Assembly: GCA_016715885.1 (NCBI GenBank)
Contig: JADJXL010000028.1
Location: forward strand, 1-64,000
DNA length: 64,000 nucleotides
Source of the DNA: Polyangiaceae bacterium
GTDB taxonomy: Bacteria > Myxococcota_A > Polyangia > Polyangiales > Polyangiaceae
Direction of reading: 5' to 3'
Shown here piece by piece: positions 8,128-16,866 of this stretch (positions are counted from its first letter, which is position 1; every line of letters starts with the position of its first letter). The notes below the pieces were generated by a model. The model was not told the origin of the DNA. It was given only the letters and a program-made list of their open reading frames with translations, and did no database searches. The position numbers were made by a program, and so were the translations under genes.

Positions 8128-10113
8128 ATGAACGGAAGAAAACTTGGTACGCTTGGTTGGAACGTGTTGCGGAACAGTGCGGTGCTGGCGGTGATGCTGA
8201 TGGGGCTGGGGTGCGATATCGTAGGCAATCCTCTTCTTACAGGGGTCGAGACGACGTGCGACTGCTTTTGCGATTTGACACTGCCGGGTGAGCCCCCCGT
8301 TCGCGACGTCTGCGTTCAGTACAATGAGAGTGACAATGTCCTCGCGGACAGTATAACTGCCGCTTGCGATGCGAAATGTAGGCAACAACCCCCTGGCGTT
8401 AACTGTCACTATGCAGGTACGCACTCGGAACTTCGCTTCAACAACTGCAACCCAGATAACTTCCAACCGGAAGGCTCCGGGGCCATGCCCAACTCCAGCG
8501 ACGCTAGCTTGATGTACAGCGACAGCATCGGGACGGTTACTTACGCCGGCGGTACGCCCACTACATTTCACGTTACGGGCGACGCAGCGTTTACCGGTGG
8601 CTGCGAAGCGGGGTCGTGCCCCATCGAGTTCAATCGCGTGTACCTCGTTCCAGACAACTTCTCAATACCAACGTCTGTGGGCACCTTCGACGTCACCGAC
8701 GCGTTGATCCGGAATAATAGCAATCTGCTCGGCACTCAATCGGGGCGAAGTTTCACAATTCCGAGCGCGAACGTTCAAATGCTCGTGAATGGGTACGTCA
8801 ATGGAATTCAACAGTCGCTTGTCTTTACACCTACACCTGGCGAGAACCTTGGTGGGGTTCATGTGCCGAGCACCGCGGAATTCAGCCTATTTGGGCATTT
8901 CACGGAACTGGACGGGGATCTTACGCTGACGGTCAACCTGAATGGTACGATTACCGCGCGCCCACCAGTCGCAAACGCGGGAGCATCGCAAACCATGTCG
9001 TGTAATCCGTTAACGGGCACCGGAATGGCATTGCTTGATGGCAGCACAAGCTCTGATCCCGATGGCAATCTTCAGACGATTGCCTGGTACAATGGCGACA
9101 CGTCATTGGGGACGGGTATAACACTAAGCACTGAGCTTGTCGTAGGAACACATAATGTCACGGCGTATGCGATCGATTCCACGGGCAAATTCGATTCCAC
9201 GGACACGACCGTAATGGTTTTTCACGATGCGCCGCCGGTTTTCGATGCGCCTTCATCAATGACCGTACCTTCATGCACGCCGGGCTTGGTCATCCTTTCG
9301 CCGCCAGAGGTGATCGACTTCTGTTCAGCCACTTCGCCTACGGTCGCGGGCGAAATTGTTGAGCTCAATGGTGTCGTCCTAGTAACGCCAATTCCCGTCG
9401 ATACGGTCACCGGCGCGGTTGCGTTACCCTCCGGTACCGCCATCGTGGTGTGGACGGCATCGACAGACGGCGGAACGACGACGTTGGAACAGACCATTGA
9501 GATCTCAAGCAGCGCCGACGTTTCATGCTGTGCGGTATCGCAAGTGCTCTTTGAGGGGACGACAGGCGCCGACAGCAAGATTGACCCGAATGCCAGCACC
9601 GGATACTGCATGTTCGGCTACGAAGGAAAGGACACGCTAAAATCTAGCGATTTCGCTGATTTCATTTCCGGTGGCCCAGGTGACGATAAGCTCACGAGTC
9701 AGGGCGGCGACGACGTTATCTTCGGCGACGACGGTGACGACGATATTACCTACCAAGGCAACGGAACAATCGTCATTAGCGGTGGCGGCGGTAATGACAA
9801 GATTCACCTGGCATTTGGACCGACATCGCAAATCTTCGCAGGTCCAGGCGATGACCAAGTGACCTGCGACGGCGGTAACGATACGATTTACCCTGGTCCG
9901 GGCAAAGACAACATCCGCGCTGGTAGCGGTGACGACACAGTGATTTTCTACGCGACGTGTGAACTTGATTCGCGCAAATTGCTGAACGGCGGTTCTGGAG
10001 ACGACACCCTGATCATTCCTGTGCCGCTTGCGGACTTGACCGGCGTTACGGTCGTCGGGTTCGAGCACATTGTGGTGGACGCTTCGCAGCAGCACCTTGC
10101 CGAATGCCCATGA
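8128..10113 (+). CDS. Lipoprotein with PKD-like and RTX calcium-binding repeats
   Basis: 661 residues. The ATG has GAGAGGTG upstream. The signal segment ends in MLMGLGC, a good lipobox, with the acylated Cys at residue 29. A Cys-rich part (about 40-115) is followed by beta-rich sequence. A PKD-like domain lies at about 283-365 (PVANAGASQTMSC, then LDGSTSSDPDG), then an HYR-like domain (about 370-462). RTX nonapeptide repeats run from about 478 to 640 (SGGPGDDKL, GGDDVIFGDDGDDDI, GGGGNDKI, AGSGDDTV, GGSGDDTL), which bind calcium in a parallel beta-roll. No type I exporter is nearby and the protein has its own lipoprotein signal, so it is probably Sec-exported. It is island cargo with a hairpin terminator at 10147. 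Adhesive or structural role inferred from the domains. Confidence 0.88.
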   Translation: MNGRKLGTLGWNVLRNSAVLAVMLMGLGCDIVGNPLLTGVETTCDCFCDLTLPGEPPVRDVCVQYNESDNVLADSITAACDAKCRQQPPGVNCHYAGTHSELRFNNCNPDNFQPEGSGAMPNSSDASLMYSDSIGTVTYAGGTPTTFHVTGDAAFTGGCEAGSCPIEFNRVYLVPDNFSIPTSVGTFDVTDALIRNNSNLLGTQSGRSFTIPSANVQMLVNGYVNGIQQSLVFTPTPGENLGGVHVPSTAEFSLFGHFTELDGDLTLTVNLNGTITARPPVANAGASQTMSCNPLTGTGMALLDGSTSSDPDGNLQTIAWYNGDTSLGTGITLSTELVVGTHNVTAYAIDSTGKFDSTDTTVMVFHDAPPVFDAPSSMTVPSCTPGLVILSPPEVIDFCSATSPTVAGEIVELNGVVLVTPIPVDTVTGAVALPSGTAIVVWTASTDGGTTTLEQTIEISSSADVSCCAVSQVLFEGTTGADSKIDPNASTGYCMFGYEGKDTLKSSDFADFISGGPGDDKLTSQGGDDVIFGDDGDDDITYQGNGTIVISGGGGNDKIHLAFGPTSQIFAGPGDDQVTCDGGNDTIYPGPGKDNIRAGSGDDTVIFYATCELDSRKLLNGGSGDDTLIIPVPLADLTGVTVVGFEHIVVDASQQHLAECP

Positions 10114-10146
10114 CATGCACTGAGCTTGACCAGCGGTAGACAGTAG

Positions 10147-10189
10147 AATGGTTTGTCCAGCGTGTCGTCTATGCGCTGGGCAAACCATT
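10147..10189 (+). terminator. Hairpin terminator after the RTX lipoprotein
   Basis: AATGGTTTGTCCAGCG pairs with CGCTGGGCAAACCATT around an 11-base loop, giving a 16-bp stem with one G-U pair. There is no U-tract. It lies 33 bases after the stop of 8128-10113 and before the next gene. Confidence 0.65.
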
Positions 10190-10219
10190 CACGCCCATTC
10201 ATGACGAAGGGTTCCAGCC

Positions 10220-11791
10220 ATGCCTCGCCCCACGCACTACTTCGCCACACGAATTGCGACCATAGCCCTCGGCACCCTTTGCGGTTGCACCGAACCCGTC
10301 TTTGAAAAACTCTTCAGCACGGACCATTTCGATTTTTACGTCGAACACGGCGCAAAACCGCCATGCGATGAAACAGGTGAATGGCTCGAACGGTATTACG
10401 ACGCATATGCGAAATTTTTTGGGGTGGAACTCCCGCCCGGTGCGAAAATAAATTATCATCGGGTCCGCAGCGCCGAAACCATGGCGTGGGCAGGTTGCCC
10501 GAACGCCACTGGTTGTGCCGTCGAAACAGATATTTATGTATCTGGACCTGCAATTCTTCCCCATGAAATCGTGCATGCAAATGCTTCGTTGCTGGGCCAT
10601 CCGCCACTCCTATTTAGTGAAGGGATTGCGGAGGTTCTCGGTTGTATGGCGACTTCGGATACGAGTGGGTGGATCAACACGTCAACCCCGCTAGAAGATC
10701 TTGTGGAGTCCTCGAGTTTCGCACCATATCGGGAGGACCTTAGCTCTCACGTTTATCCAACTGCAGCAAGTTTCGTCAGGTACCTTCTGGACAGGTTCGG
10801 CATTGAAAAGTTTTTGAGGTTTTACGCACGCGCCCAACTGGACGCCACATATGACGAAACATGCAAGATTTTCCAAAACGAAATGGGAGTACGTCTGAAC
10901 GATGCTCTGGCGGATTGGCGGAAAATGCCCCCGCAGTTGCCGGGCGATGTGTGTTTGCGGCTTATGGAGTGTGGTCCGGGCATTCCGCATCTCACGGATG
11001 GCGAAGTCCATCCCGGATGTGGCCCCTCTGGAAGTTTTTTATCATTTCAGCAGGCGCTGTTTCGATTTCACGTCACCGAAGGAAAAACGCTGCATGCCTT
11101 GACCACGCCCGTCGTGACCCAACCACAACCCCTCACCAGGGTGTCGTTCTTTCGCTGCGAGGGAGGCGATATCATGGGTCGCGAAAACCTTACAGCCGGT
11201 TTTCTCTTTGACAAAAACGAGGGATGGCATCTCGATCCTGCTCGCGCGACGCGTCGCTTCACACTTGACGTACCAGGTGGGGACTATGTTGCTTGGTTTT
11301 CCGTAAACGCGAACACTGCGATTCAAACAAAACTTGAATCGAGCAACCCAATGCGTCGCGGTTGCATACCCGCCACCGAGCCATTGACACTCGCGGAGAA
11401 TGAAGAAGTTGTTTTGACGTCACGCTGGATGGAACGAGCGTGCATTGGATTTTGGTGTCCCGGCCATAGTTGGGACGTCTCGATTGGGTCAAGAGGTGGC
11501 TCAATTGCGTTCGGTGGAGCCGTTGTTAATGGCGACATGCCATATGCACCCGACAAAGTCTACCTCTGCTCCGACCCTTGTCCCACGTATCCCGATCAGT
11601 GCGAAGTCGTGATGCTGGATCCGATGGCCCCGACGCGCAGGGCATCGAAACAGACCTTCGCCCCCGGCACCATCGTCCACATCGGCGCCCCACTCGCCCC
11701 GATGAAAACCCATTTTTCATTGCACATGCGGCTAATTCCACCTTGCAACCGCCGCGTGCCATGTCCCGACCCGTGGCATGGTCCCCGGTAA
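10220..11791 (+). CDS. Secreted lipoprotein with HEXXH metallopeptidase motif
   Basis: 523 residues. The N-terminus has a basic and hydrophobic signal ending in LCGC (acylated Cys probably 23). Residues 105-145 hold HEIVHA at 115-120, a classic HEXXH zinc motif, followed by LFSEGIAEVLG with Glu134 and Glu138 as candidate third ligand. This matches gluzincin spacing and supports a zinc peptidase of unknown subfamily. The C-terminal half is beta-rich with many cysteines, possibly a substrate- or surface-binding module. It follows the RTX lipoprotein gene behind a hairpin. Codon choice looks more A/T-rich than neighbouring chromosomal genes, which fits acquired DNA. Extracellular proteolysis is inferred; the motif itself is plain in the sequence. 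Confidence 0.82.
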   Translation: MPRPTHYFATRIATIALGTLCGCTEPVFEKLFSTDHFDFYVEHGAKPPCDETGEWLERYYDAYAKFFGVELPPGAKINYHRVRSAETMAWAGCPNATGCAVETDIYVSGPAILPHEIVHANASLLGHPPLLFSEGIAEVLGCMATSDTSGWINTSTPLEDLVESSSFAPYREDLSSHVYPTAASFVRYLLDRFGIEKFLRFYARAQLDATYDETCKIFQNEMGVRLNDALADWRKMPPQLPGDVCLRLMECGPGIPHLTDGEVHPGCGPSGSFLSFQQALFRFHVTEGKTLHALTTPVVTQPQPLTRVSFFRCEGGDIMGRENLTAGFLFDKNEGWHLDPARATRRFTLDVPGGDYVAWFSVNANTAIQTKLESSNPMRRGCIPATEPLTLAENEEVVLTSRWMERACIGFWCPGHSWDVSIGSRGGSIAFGGAVVNGDMPYAPDKVYLCSDPCPTYPDQCEVVMLDPMAPTRRASKQTFAPGTIVHIGAPLAPMKTHFSLHMRLIPPCNRRVPCPDPWHGPR

Positions 11792-11811
11792 GGCCAATTC
11801 CCGCGTGGTCC

Positions 11812-13599
11812 CTACGCCTCGTCCGCGTCATCTGCCTCCAAATCGAGCCCTTCCCCCGTATCGACTGGTTCCATTTTCCGTGGACGACCATGACGTCTCG
11901 GTTCGACCACTTCGCCACGCAAATTCACGAGCGCGCCGTTTGCGTATCGCGTGGCCATCGTCGCGGCGTTCGCCCATTGCATCGTGATCTTGTCCGTGCC
12001 GACCACGATCCGATCGACCATCGCGGCAATGACGGCGCGTCGTTGATTTGGATCCATCTTCGGCCATCGCGCCGCGACTTTTTCGAGCCATTGTCGCGCA
12101 CCATTTCGATTTTCGATCGTATCGTCCGTCTCTTGGATCGTGCTGCGCCGTTCCTCGATCGTGAGGGCCATCAAATCCGATTCGATCTGCTTCGCTTTGC
12201 GATCGATAACTTCAAGGCTCCATGTCCCGGCCATCACGAGCGCGAGCAAACGTTCACGCGCGGCAATGAGATCCGCTCGCTTGCTCTCGAATTGATCCGC
12301 GTTCGGATTTCGTACCGGCTCGGGGTTTTGCATTAACTCGCCGCGTATTTCCTCGAAATGCTTTTCGGTTTCGCTCAATAGAAATTCGTCCGTCTCGGCT
12401 TGCTTATGAAACGGTGCCGTTTTGCATCGCTCACCCGATTTGCATTTCAATCGTCGATGACAGACGTAATAGCCTGCATGCGTGTGCCTACCTGAATCCG
12501 AGTTTGGTGCCGCGGCAATGACCGATCCGCAAATCGCACACCGCGCGATTCCACGCATGATCCAATTTGCCGTTTTCGATTCCTTCCTCGGTACGGCACC
12601 ATAGGCGCGACGACTCACCAAAGCATCTTGCGCCGTCAACCACGTCTCCATCGAGACGATCGGTTCGTGCGCGTCGATCCATTCCGCGGGACGTCGTATC
12701 GTGCTCGTGTGCCCTTTGGGTTTTACCGCGGTCAATGCGAGTTGTCCCGCATAAACACGATTTTTCAACGCGTTCAAGATCCATTCGCTTTCGAAGCTCA
12801 GGACCCCCGGATATCGATCGCGCAATATCGCACTTATCTTGACCGCGCTATTTCCGGCGATGCAAAGATCGAACATTTCCCGGACAATCTTTGCTTTTTC
12901 GGGATCCACGTCAAGGCGCCTTGGTTTTTCATTCGGAAGCTCGCCTTGCGCACGCACATAACCAAATGGAGGTTTGCCCTCGACAAAGTATCCCATCGCC
13001 CGCAAGCGTTTTCGATTCCCTTCTGTACGCTCGCGAATACGTGCGCGCTCCATTTGCGCGATGCTCGCCCATAAGGCCATTTGCGTCTCGCCTTCGGGCG
13101 TCGATGGATCGAAGTGCTCCGCAATGGAAAGGAATCGCGCGCCACGTTTTATGATTTCACGAACCGAGCTGATCGTGAAAACGATATCGCGAGAAAAACG
13201 ATCGATCTTGCTCACGAGCACAAGATCACCGCGACGAACTTGCTTTAGCAATTTCGCAACCTGCTCGCGTCGCTCTTGTGCTTCCGCGGATCCCGACTCC
13301 GTTTCTTCGAAGTCGATCGGTTCGGGCAGTTTGGCATATTCGCAGTAACGCCGGATCTCGTCGCGTTGCAAATCGAGTGAATTGCCTTGCTTCCCTTGCT
13401 CCAACGTACTGACGCGCCGATACGCCAGAACGCGCGTAATGGCCGGTCCTGCGTGACCGGTCGCATGCGCGCCGCTCGGAGCTTGCACGCGCGCACGTAT
13501 TGCCTTGCCTCGATGCCCTTTGCTGCCCTTCGTATCGCTCGCGCGCATATCGCCCACGTTATCACCGTGTTTTTTCGTTGTCCAATCGAGATCGGACAT
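11812..13599 (-). CDS. Large serine recombinase (integrase of the island)
   Basis: 595 residues. A basic N-terminal extension of about 54 residues precedes the resolvase catalytic domain (about 55-195): LAYRRVSTLEQG places the nucleophile at Ser64, then LVLVSKIDRFSRD, and MALWASIAQMERARIRERT near its end. A recombinase domain follows (about 215-325: GKPPFGYVR, then WILNALKNRVYAGQL). A zinc ribbon (about 350-415) has CAICG, YYVCHRRLKC and C residues beyond. A helical stretch (about 430-500) resembles the coiled coil that controls synapsis. Length and order fit large serine integrases, which join short att sites with a 2-bp overlap. It lies next to the right island junction. Catalytic residues look intact, so it may be active. 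No recombination directionality factor is recognised. Confidence 0.95.
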   Translation of the reverse strand: MSDLDWTTKKHGDNVGDMRASDTKGSKGHRGKAIRARVQAPSGAHATGHAGPAITRVLAYRRVSTLEQGKQGNSLDLQRDEIRRYCEYAKLPEPIDFEETESGSAEAQERREQVAKLLKQVRRGDLVLVSKIDRFSRDIVFTISSVREIIKRGARFLSIAEHFDPSTPEGETQMALWASIAQMERARIRERTEGNRKRLRAMGYFVEGKPPFGYVRAQGELPNEKPRRLDVDPEKAKIVREMFDLCIAGNSAVKISAILRDRYPGVLSFESEWILNALKNRVYAGQLALTAVKPKGHTSTIRRPAEWIDAHEPIVSMETWLTAQDALVSRRAYGAVPRKESKTANWIMRGIARCAICGSVIAAAPNSDSGRHTHAGYYVCHRRLKCKSGERCKTAPFHKQAETDEFLLSETEKHFEEIRGELMQNPEPVRNPNADQFESKRADLIAARERLLALVMAGTWSLEVIDRKAKQIESDLMALTIEERRSTIQETDDTIENRNGARQWLEKVAARWPKMDPNQRRAVIAAMVDRIVVGTDKITMQWANAATMATRYANGALVNLRGEVVEPRRHGRPRKMEPVDTGEGLDLEADDADEA

Positions 13600-13714
13600 T
13601 AAACGTCACACCATGGGATCCAGGGTGGGGTCAAGGCATCCGCTGTGCACCGTAAGTGCTTGATTTCATGAACGTTCCTGACCCGTCTTGTGTCTAGCAA
13701 TTACCTCGTTACTG

Positions 13715-13720
13715 TGCAAG
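13715..13720 (+). repeat. Right island junction (att core TGCAAG)
   Basis: This is the second copy of the junction hexamer. To the right the DUF2330 N-terminal part begins; to the left is island DNA. AATTACCT (13699-13706) and AGGTGATT at the left end (3171-3178) would form an imperfect 8-bp dyad in the excised circle, again centred at the TG of the core. Confidence 0.75.
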
Positions 13721-13971
13721 ACGACCGGTACGGGAACGACCATCGCAAAGGCCTCGGGAGGCCCTTGGTAATTGTTTTGCATCGAAAGGACCGTGCGAGT
13801 GCCTTCGCGCATCAGCACGACCTGCGTTGCATTGTTGTAGAGTTTCGTGTCGGCTCCTGCGACGTAAAAGCCGCAAAACGCATCGGCCGAAGGAGCAACC
13901 GTGAGCGCGGCGAGAGCAAGAGGAAGGGCGAACGCGAGAGAACGAAGGCGCGAAGAGGCAAGCGTTTGCAT
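13715..13971 (-). pseudogene. DUF2330 protein, N-terminal part, severed by the island
   Basis: From ATG 13971 the frame gives a signal peptide (SLAFALPLALAALTVAPSADA) followed by the DUF2330 start FCGFYVAGADTKLY, then TQVVLMREGTRTVLSMQNNY, GPPEAFAMVVPVPVVL. Homology stops at 13715-13720; the frame then runs on into island DNA for about 16 unrelated residues and stops at 13666. The missing remainder is at 1700-3166. Unlike that part, this piece has no frameshift. If expressed it would yield a short secreted fragment of about 100 residues, unlikely to fold as DUF2330. The original promoter should lie above 13971. Confidence 0.88.
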
Positions 13972-14144
13972 AGGGCTGGGGGCAGGATACGCGTGACGGC
14001 GAGGCAGTTCAAGACCGGCGTGCCGAAGTATTTGAGGGCGCATCACTTTGGGAGTGTGAATTGATGCGCACAAATTCCCCCGAGTGGCGCAGGGCGGCCT
14101 AGACGCGTCAATGGCGAAATTCCGCTTTTGTTTTCCTTATGTGC

Positions 14145-14819
14145 TCAGGGAGAAAGCTTCTTTGTCTCCCATGCGTAGGTGCACCAGCACATGAGGGTTT
14201 CGCTTTTCACGCCGAATCGCAGCCCCCATTGTTTTGCCTTCTTCACCTCGACGAGCCACCCTTGATATTGCTTGACGAGGCCCTCCGGGCTCCGCTCGGG
14301 CAAACGCAGGCTGTAATCGTGCTTCAACTCTGCAGCGGGCCAAGGCCCGTTAGCGAGCTGAAAGAGCCGTCCGAGGACACGGGCATGCACGTCTGCCTGC
14401 GCCCCGCCGACGAGCGCGTCGCGATCTTTTTCGGTAAGAACGTGAAGAACGCGACGTTTGCCGTCGACGAGCGACGTGGCGACCAGATCGACGAGCGCGC
14501 AATCGTCGCAAGCGTCGTTGGGAGTCACCCCCTCGATGGCCCAAAAGGCGCCCTGCGCGACCCCGAGCGCGATGAACACATCCGGCCCCTGCGCGAGGTA
14601 AGTATCGGCCACGAACCTGGCCGGCGGCCCGCGGTCGGGGGTCCAGCGAATTACGTCGACGCTCCAGACGGGTATGACGCTCATCCCGCATTGACCATCG
14701 ATGTCGACGCGCTCGACCTTGGGCGCCGGCGAGCCCGCCCCGGTCGCGCTCGCGAAGAGCAGAGCAGAGAGCGTCAAGGCGAGCGAGGAGGCGGCGCGGA
14801 GGGGCGTCGAGAGCGACAT
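14145..14819 (-). CDS. Exported hypothetical protein
   Basis: 224 residues starting at ATG 14819, chosen because it gives a typical signal peptide (LRAASSLALTLSALLFASATGAG); a longer frame upstream would run into the promoter of the divergent kinase gene. The mature part has CDDCALVDLVATSL and CWCTY cysteines and alternating hydrophobic residues, suggesting a small disulfide-bonded periplasmic or secreted protein. I recognise no family. It is divergent from 14984 with 164 bp between, which must hold both promoters. Its gene lies just outside the island's right end, next to the DUF2330 N-terminal fragment. Confidence 0.7.
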   Translation of the reverse strand: MSLSTPLRAASSLALTLSALLFASATGAGSPAPKVERVDIDGQCGMSVIPVWSVDVIRWTPDRGPPARFVADTYLAQGPDVFIALGVAQGAFWAIEGVTPNDACDDCALVDLVATSLVDGKRRVLHVLTEKDRDALVGGAQADVHARVLGRLFQLANGPWPAAELKHDYSLRLPERSPEGLVKQYQGWLVEVKKAKQWGLRFGVKSETLMCWCTYAWETKKLSP

Positions 14820-14983
14820 GACGGTAGAACGCCGCGCGGGGCAACTTTCTTCGCGGTCGCTACAAAATCTCCAGCGTCCAAGGAGCGACGTCCGGGAATG
14901 GATTCGCTCCGATCCACGACCAAGCTGCCGCTCCTTGCATCCATAGTACCGGACCAGCATCCATAGGACCAAGGACATCGTCC

Positions 14984-16729
14984 GTGACGAATGGAGAGCC
15001 CCCAATTACCGGCAGACCGCGCTGTGCAGGGCAATGCGGAGACTTCGACGAGCTCGACTTCCTGTCGAACGCAGCGCTCGAGCTGGCCGAGGTCCGTCCC
15101 GAACCGGAAGGGGACATCTTTCAATTCATCGCCGAACAGCTCGCCACGCTTGCTCCGGATACCCTGGTCGTCACGAGCAGTTACGAGCCGAGCACCGACG
15201 CGACCACCGTGCGCGCCATCGTGGGCCCGCCGGACATGACCGCACAGCTCCGCGATTTGATCGGAGTCGACCTCATTGGGCTCACGTTTCAAGTGGATGA
15301 CGATGCCCGACAAGGTTTGGCCGAGGGAAAACTCTTGCGCCTGGAGGGCGGGCTCCACCAGGCCACCTTCCACTCGTGGCCCCTTGCATTCAGTCGCGAC
15401 CTCGAAATACGCCTGGGCGTTCGTTCTTTCTATGGCCAGCCCTTCGCTCGCAAAGGGGATTACCTTGGCACCGCCGTGTTCATCAGCCGAGCTCCTGCGC
15501 TTGCTCGAGTGCGGCTCATCGAAGCGTTTACGCGCCTTTCAGCCGTCGCCATTCAGAGCCGGCGCGCCGACGCTCGGCTGCGAGAAGCCGACCGCCGCAA
15601 AAACGAATTCCTCGCGGTGCTTTCGCATGAATTGCGCAATCCGCTCGCACCCATCCGCAATAGCCTGTACATCCTCGAGCGAATTGGCGACGCGAAACCG
15701 CAATCGAAGCGTGCGCTCGCCATTATCGACCGTCAGCTCACGCACCTGACGCGGCTCGTCGATGACCTGCTCGACCTGACGCGAATCACCCAGGGGAAAA
15801 TCCGGCTTCAAATCGAAAGCATCGAGCTGAACGAGCTGGTGCACGCCACGGTCGAGGATCACCGGTCGATATTTGCAGGCCGTGGCATCGAGCTCGAAGT
15901 GCTCACGGCACCTTTTGGAGTCTGGATTGAAGGCGACAGGACGCGCATTGCTCAAATCATTGGCAATTTGCTCCAAAACGCGGCAAAGTTCACCCCGAGC
16001 GGCGGCAAAACCACGGTTTCCGTCGGCACGGACAACCACAGCGAGCAGGCGGTCTTGCGCGTACGCGATACGGGCGCGGGCATTGCGCCCGAATTGTTGC
16101 CGCGTCTTTTCGAGCCCTTCATGCAGGGGGACAAAACGCTCGATCGCAGCAAGGGCGGCCTTGGGCTTGGGTTGGTCCTGGTCAAAAACCTGGTGCAGAT
16201 GCATGATGGTTCGGTGGGGGTAACGAGCGACGACGCTGGGAAAGGTACGGAATTCACGGTTCGCCTTCCCATTCGCAAGGCGCCTATGTCCGCCCGCAAT
16301 GGCGAAACGAGCTTGTGCTCGGATGAGGCTTGCCGCGTGCTGATCATCGAGGACAACGTCGACGCGGCCGACAGCCTGCGTGAAGTGCTCGAGCTAGGCG
16401 ATGGGGCGGTCGAGGTCGAGGTCGCCCACACGGGCATCGAGGGGCTCGAGAAGGCGCGCACATTCAGGCCGGACATCGTGCTTTGCGACATTGGCCTACC
16501 GGGCATGGATGGATATGCCGTGGCCCAAGCGATTCGCGCCGACCCGGAATTGAAAACCGCTTCGCTGATTGCGCTCAGCGGGTATGCCAGCGCCGATGAT
16601 GTCGAGAAATCGCGACGGGCGGGGTTTGACCGGCACATTGCCAAGCCCCCCAGGCTCGAGGCGCTCGAATCATTGATGGCCGAATTGATGATGAGTCGGA
16701 GGGGTTCGGACAGCCCCGTGCGGAATTGA
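14984..16729 (+). CDS. Hybrid sensor histidine kinase with GAF-like sensor and receiver domain
   Basis: 581 residues starting at GTG 14984 (AAGGA lies upstream). Residues about 30-190 form a GAF-like sensor domain. HisKA follows, with FLAVLSHELRNPLAPI placing the phosphorylated His at 215. The ATPase domain (about 320-435) has IGNLLQNAAKFTP, RDTGAGI and GGLGLGLVLVK boxes. A receiver domain (about 447-565) has VLIIEDN, the phospho-acceptor in LCDIGLPGMDG, and IAKPP near the end. There is no membrane segment, so it is cytoplasmic. The receiver makes it a hybrid kinase likely to pass phosphate to a separate histidine phosphotransfer protein, none of which is seen nearby. The signal is unknown. 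Confidence 0.93.
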   Translation: MTNGEPPITGRPRCAGQCGDFDELDFLSNAALELAEVRPEPEGDIFQFIAEQLATLAPDTLVVTSSYEPSTDATTVRAIVGPPDMTAQLRDLIGVDLIGLTFQVDDDARQGLAEGKLLRLEGGLHQATFHSWPLAFSRDLEIRLGVRSFYGQPFARKGDYLGTAVFISRAPALARVRLIEAFTRLSAVAIQSRRADARLREADRRKNEFLAVLSHELRNPLAPIRNSLYILERIGDAKPQSKRALAIIDRQLTHLTRLVDDLLDLTRITQGKIRLQIESIELNELVHATVEDHRSIFAGRGIELEVLTAPFGVWIEGDRTRIAQIIGNLLQNAAKFTPSGGKTTVSVGTDNHSEQAVLRVRDTGAGIAPELLPRLFEPFMQGDKTLDRSKGGLGLGLVLVKNLVQMHDGSVGVTSDDAGKGTEFTVRLPIRKAPMSARNGETSLCSDEACRVLIIEDNVDAADSLREVLELGDGAVEVEVAHTGIEGLEKARTFRPDIVLCDIGLPGMDGYAVAQAIRADPELKTASLIALSGYASADDVEKSRRAGFDRHIAKPPRLEALESLMAELMMSRRGSDSPVRN

Positions 16730-16866
16730 AGGGGCTCTCCTTCGCCCTCCACGCTACATCGCCTTTCGAAAGTGCCGGTAGCCGCAGAGACGCGCCTGAC
16801 ACGCACATTCACGGCCCCATGCGCATTTCTCGCTCGACCAGCGCCGATTCGCGATATGCTGAAGCC

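Larger units (their letters stand above)
3161..13720. mobile_element. Serine-recombinase genomic island (about 10.55 kb) inserted in a DUF2330 gene
   Basis: The two minus-strand halves of one DUF2330 gene flank this segment. TGCAAG occurs at both joints (3161-3166 and 13715-13720). Removing one copy plus the interior rejoins the halves in frame as VVLQQENVK. The gene nearest the right joint (11812-13599, minus) is a large serine recombinase, the usual integrase or excisionase of such elements. No replication, conjugation or phage structural genes are visible, so this looks like a non-self-transmissible integrated island. Cargo: three small proteins, two exported proteins in tandem, a PKD/RTX lipoprotein and an HEXXH metallopeptidase lipoprotein. 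The insertion and its boundaries are read directly from the sequence. That this recombinase made the insertion is inference from position and family. Confidence 0.85.

Noticed and set aside
8128..10113. Type I secreted RTX toxin
   Set aside because: It has a lipoprotein signal, lacks toxin domains and no ABC/MFP exporter genes are close by.
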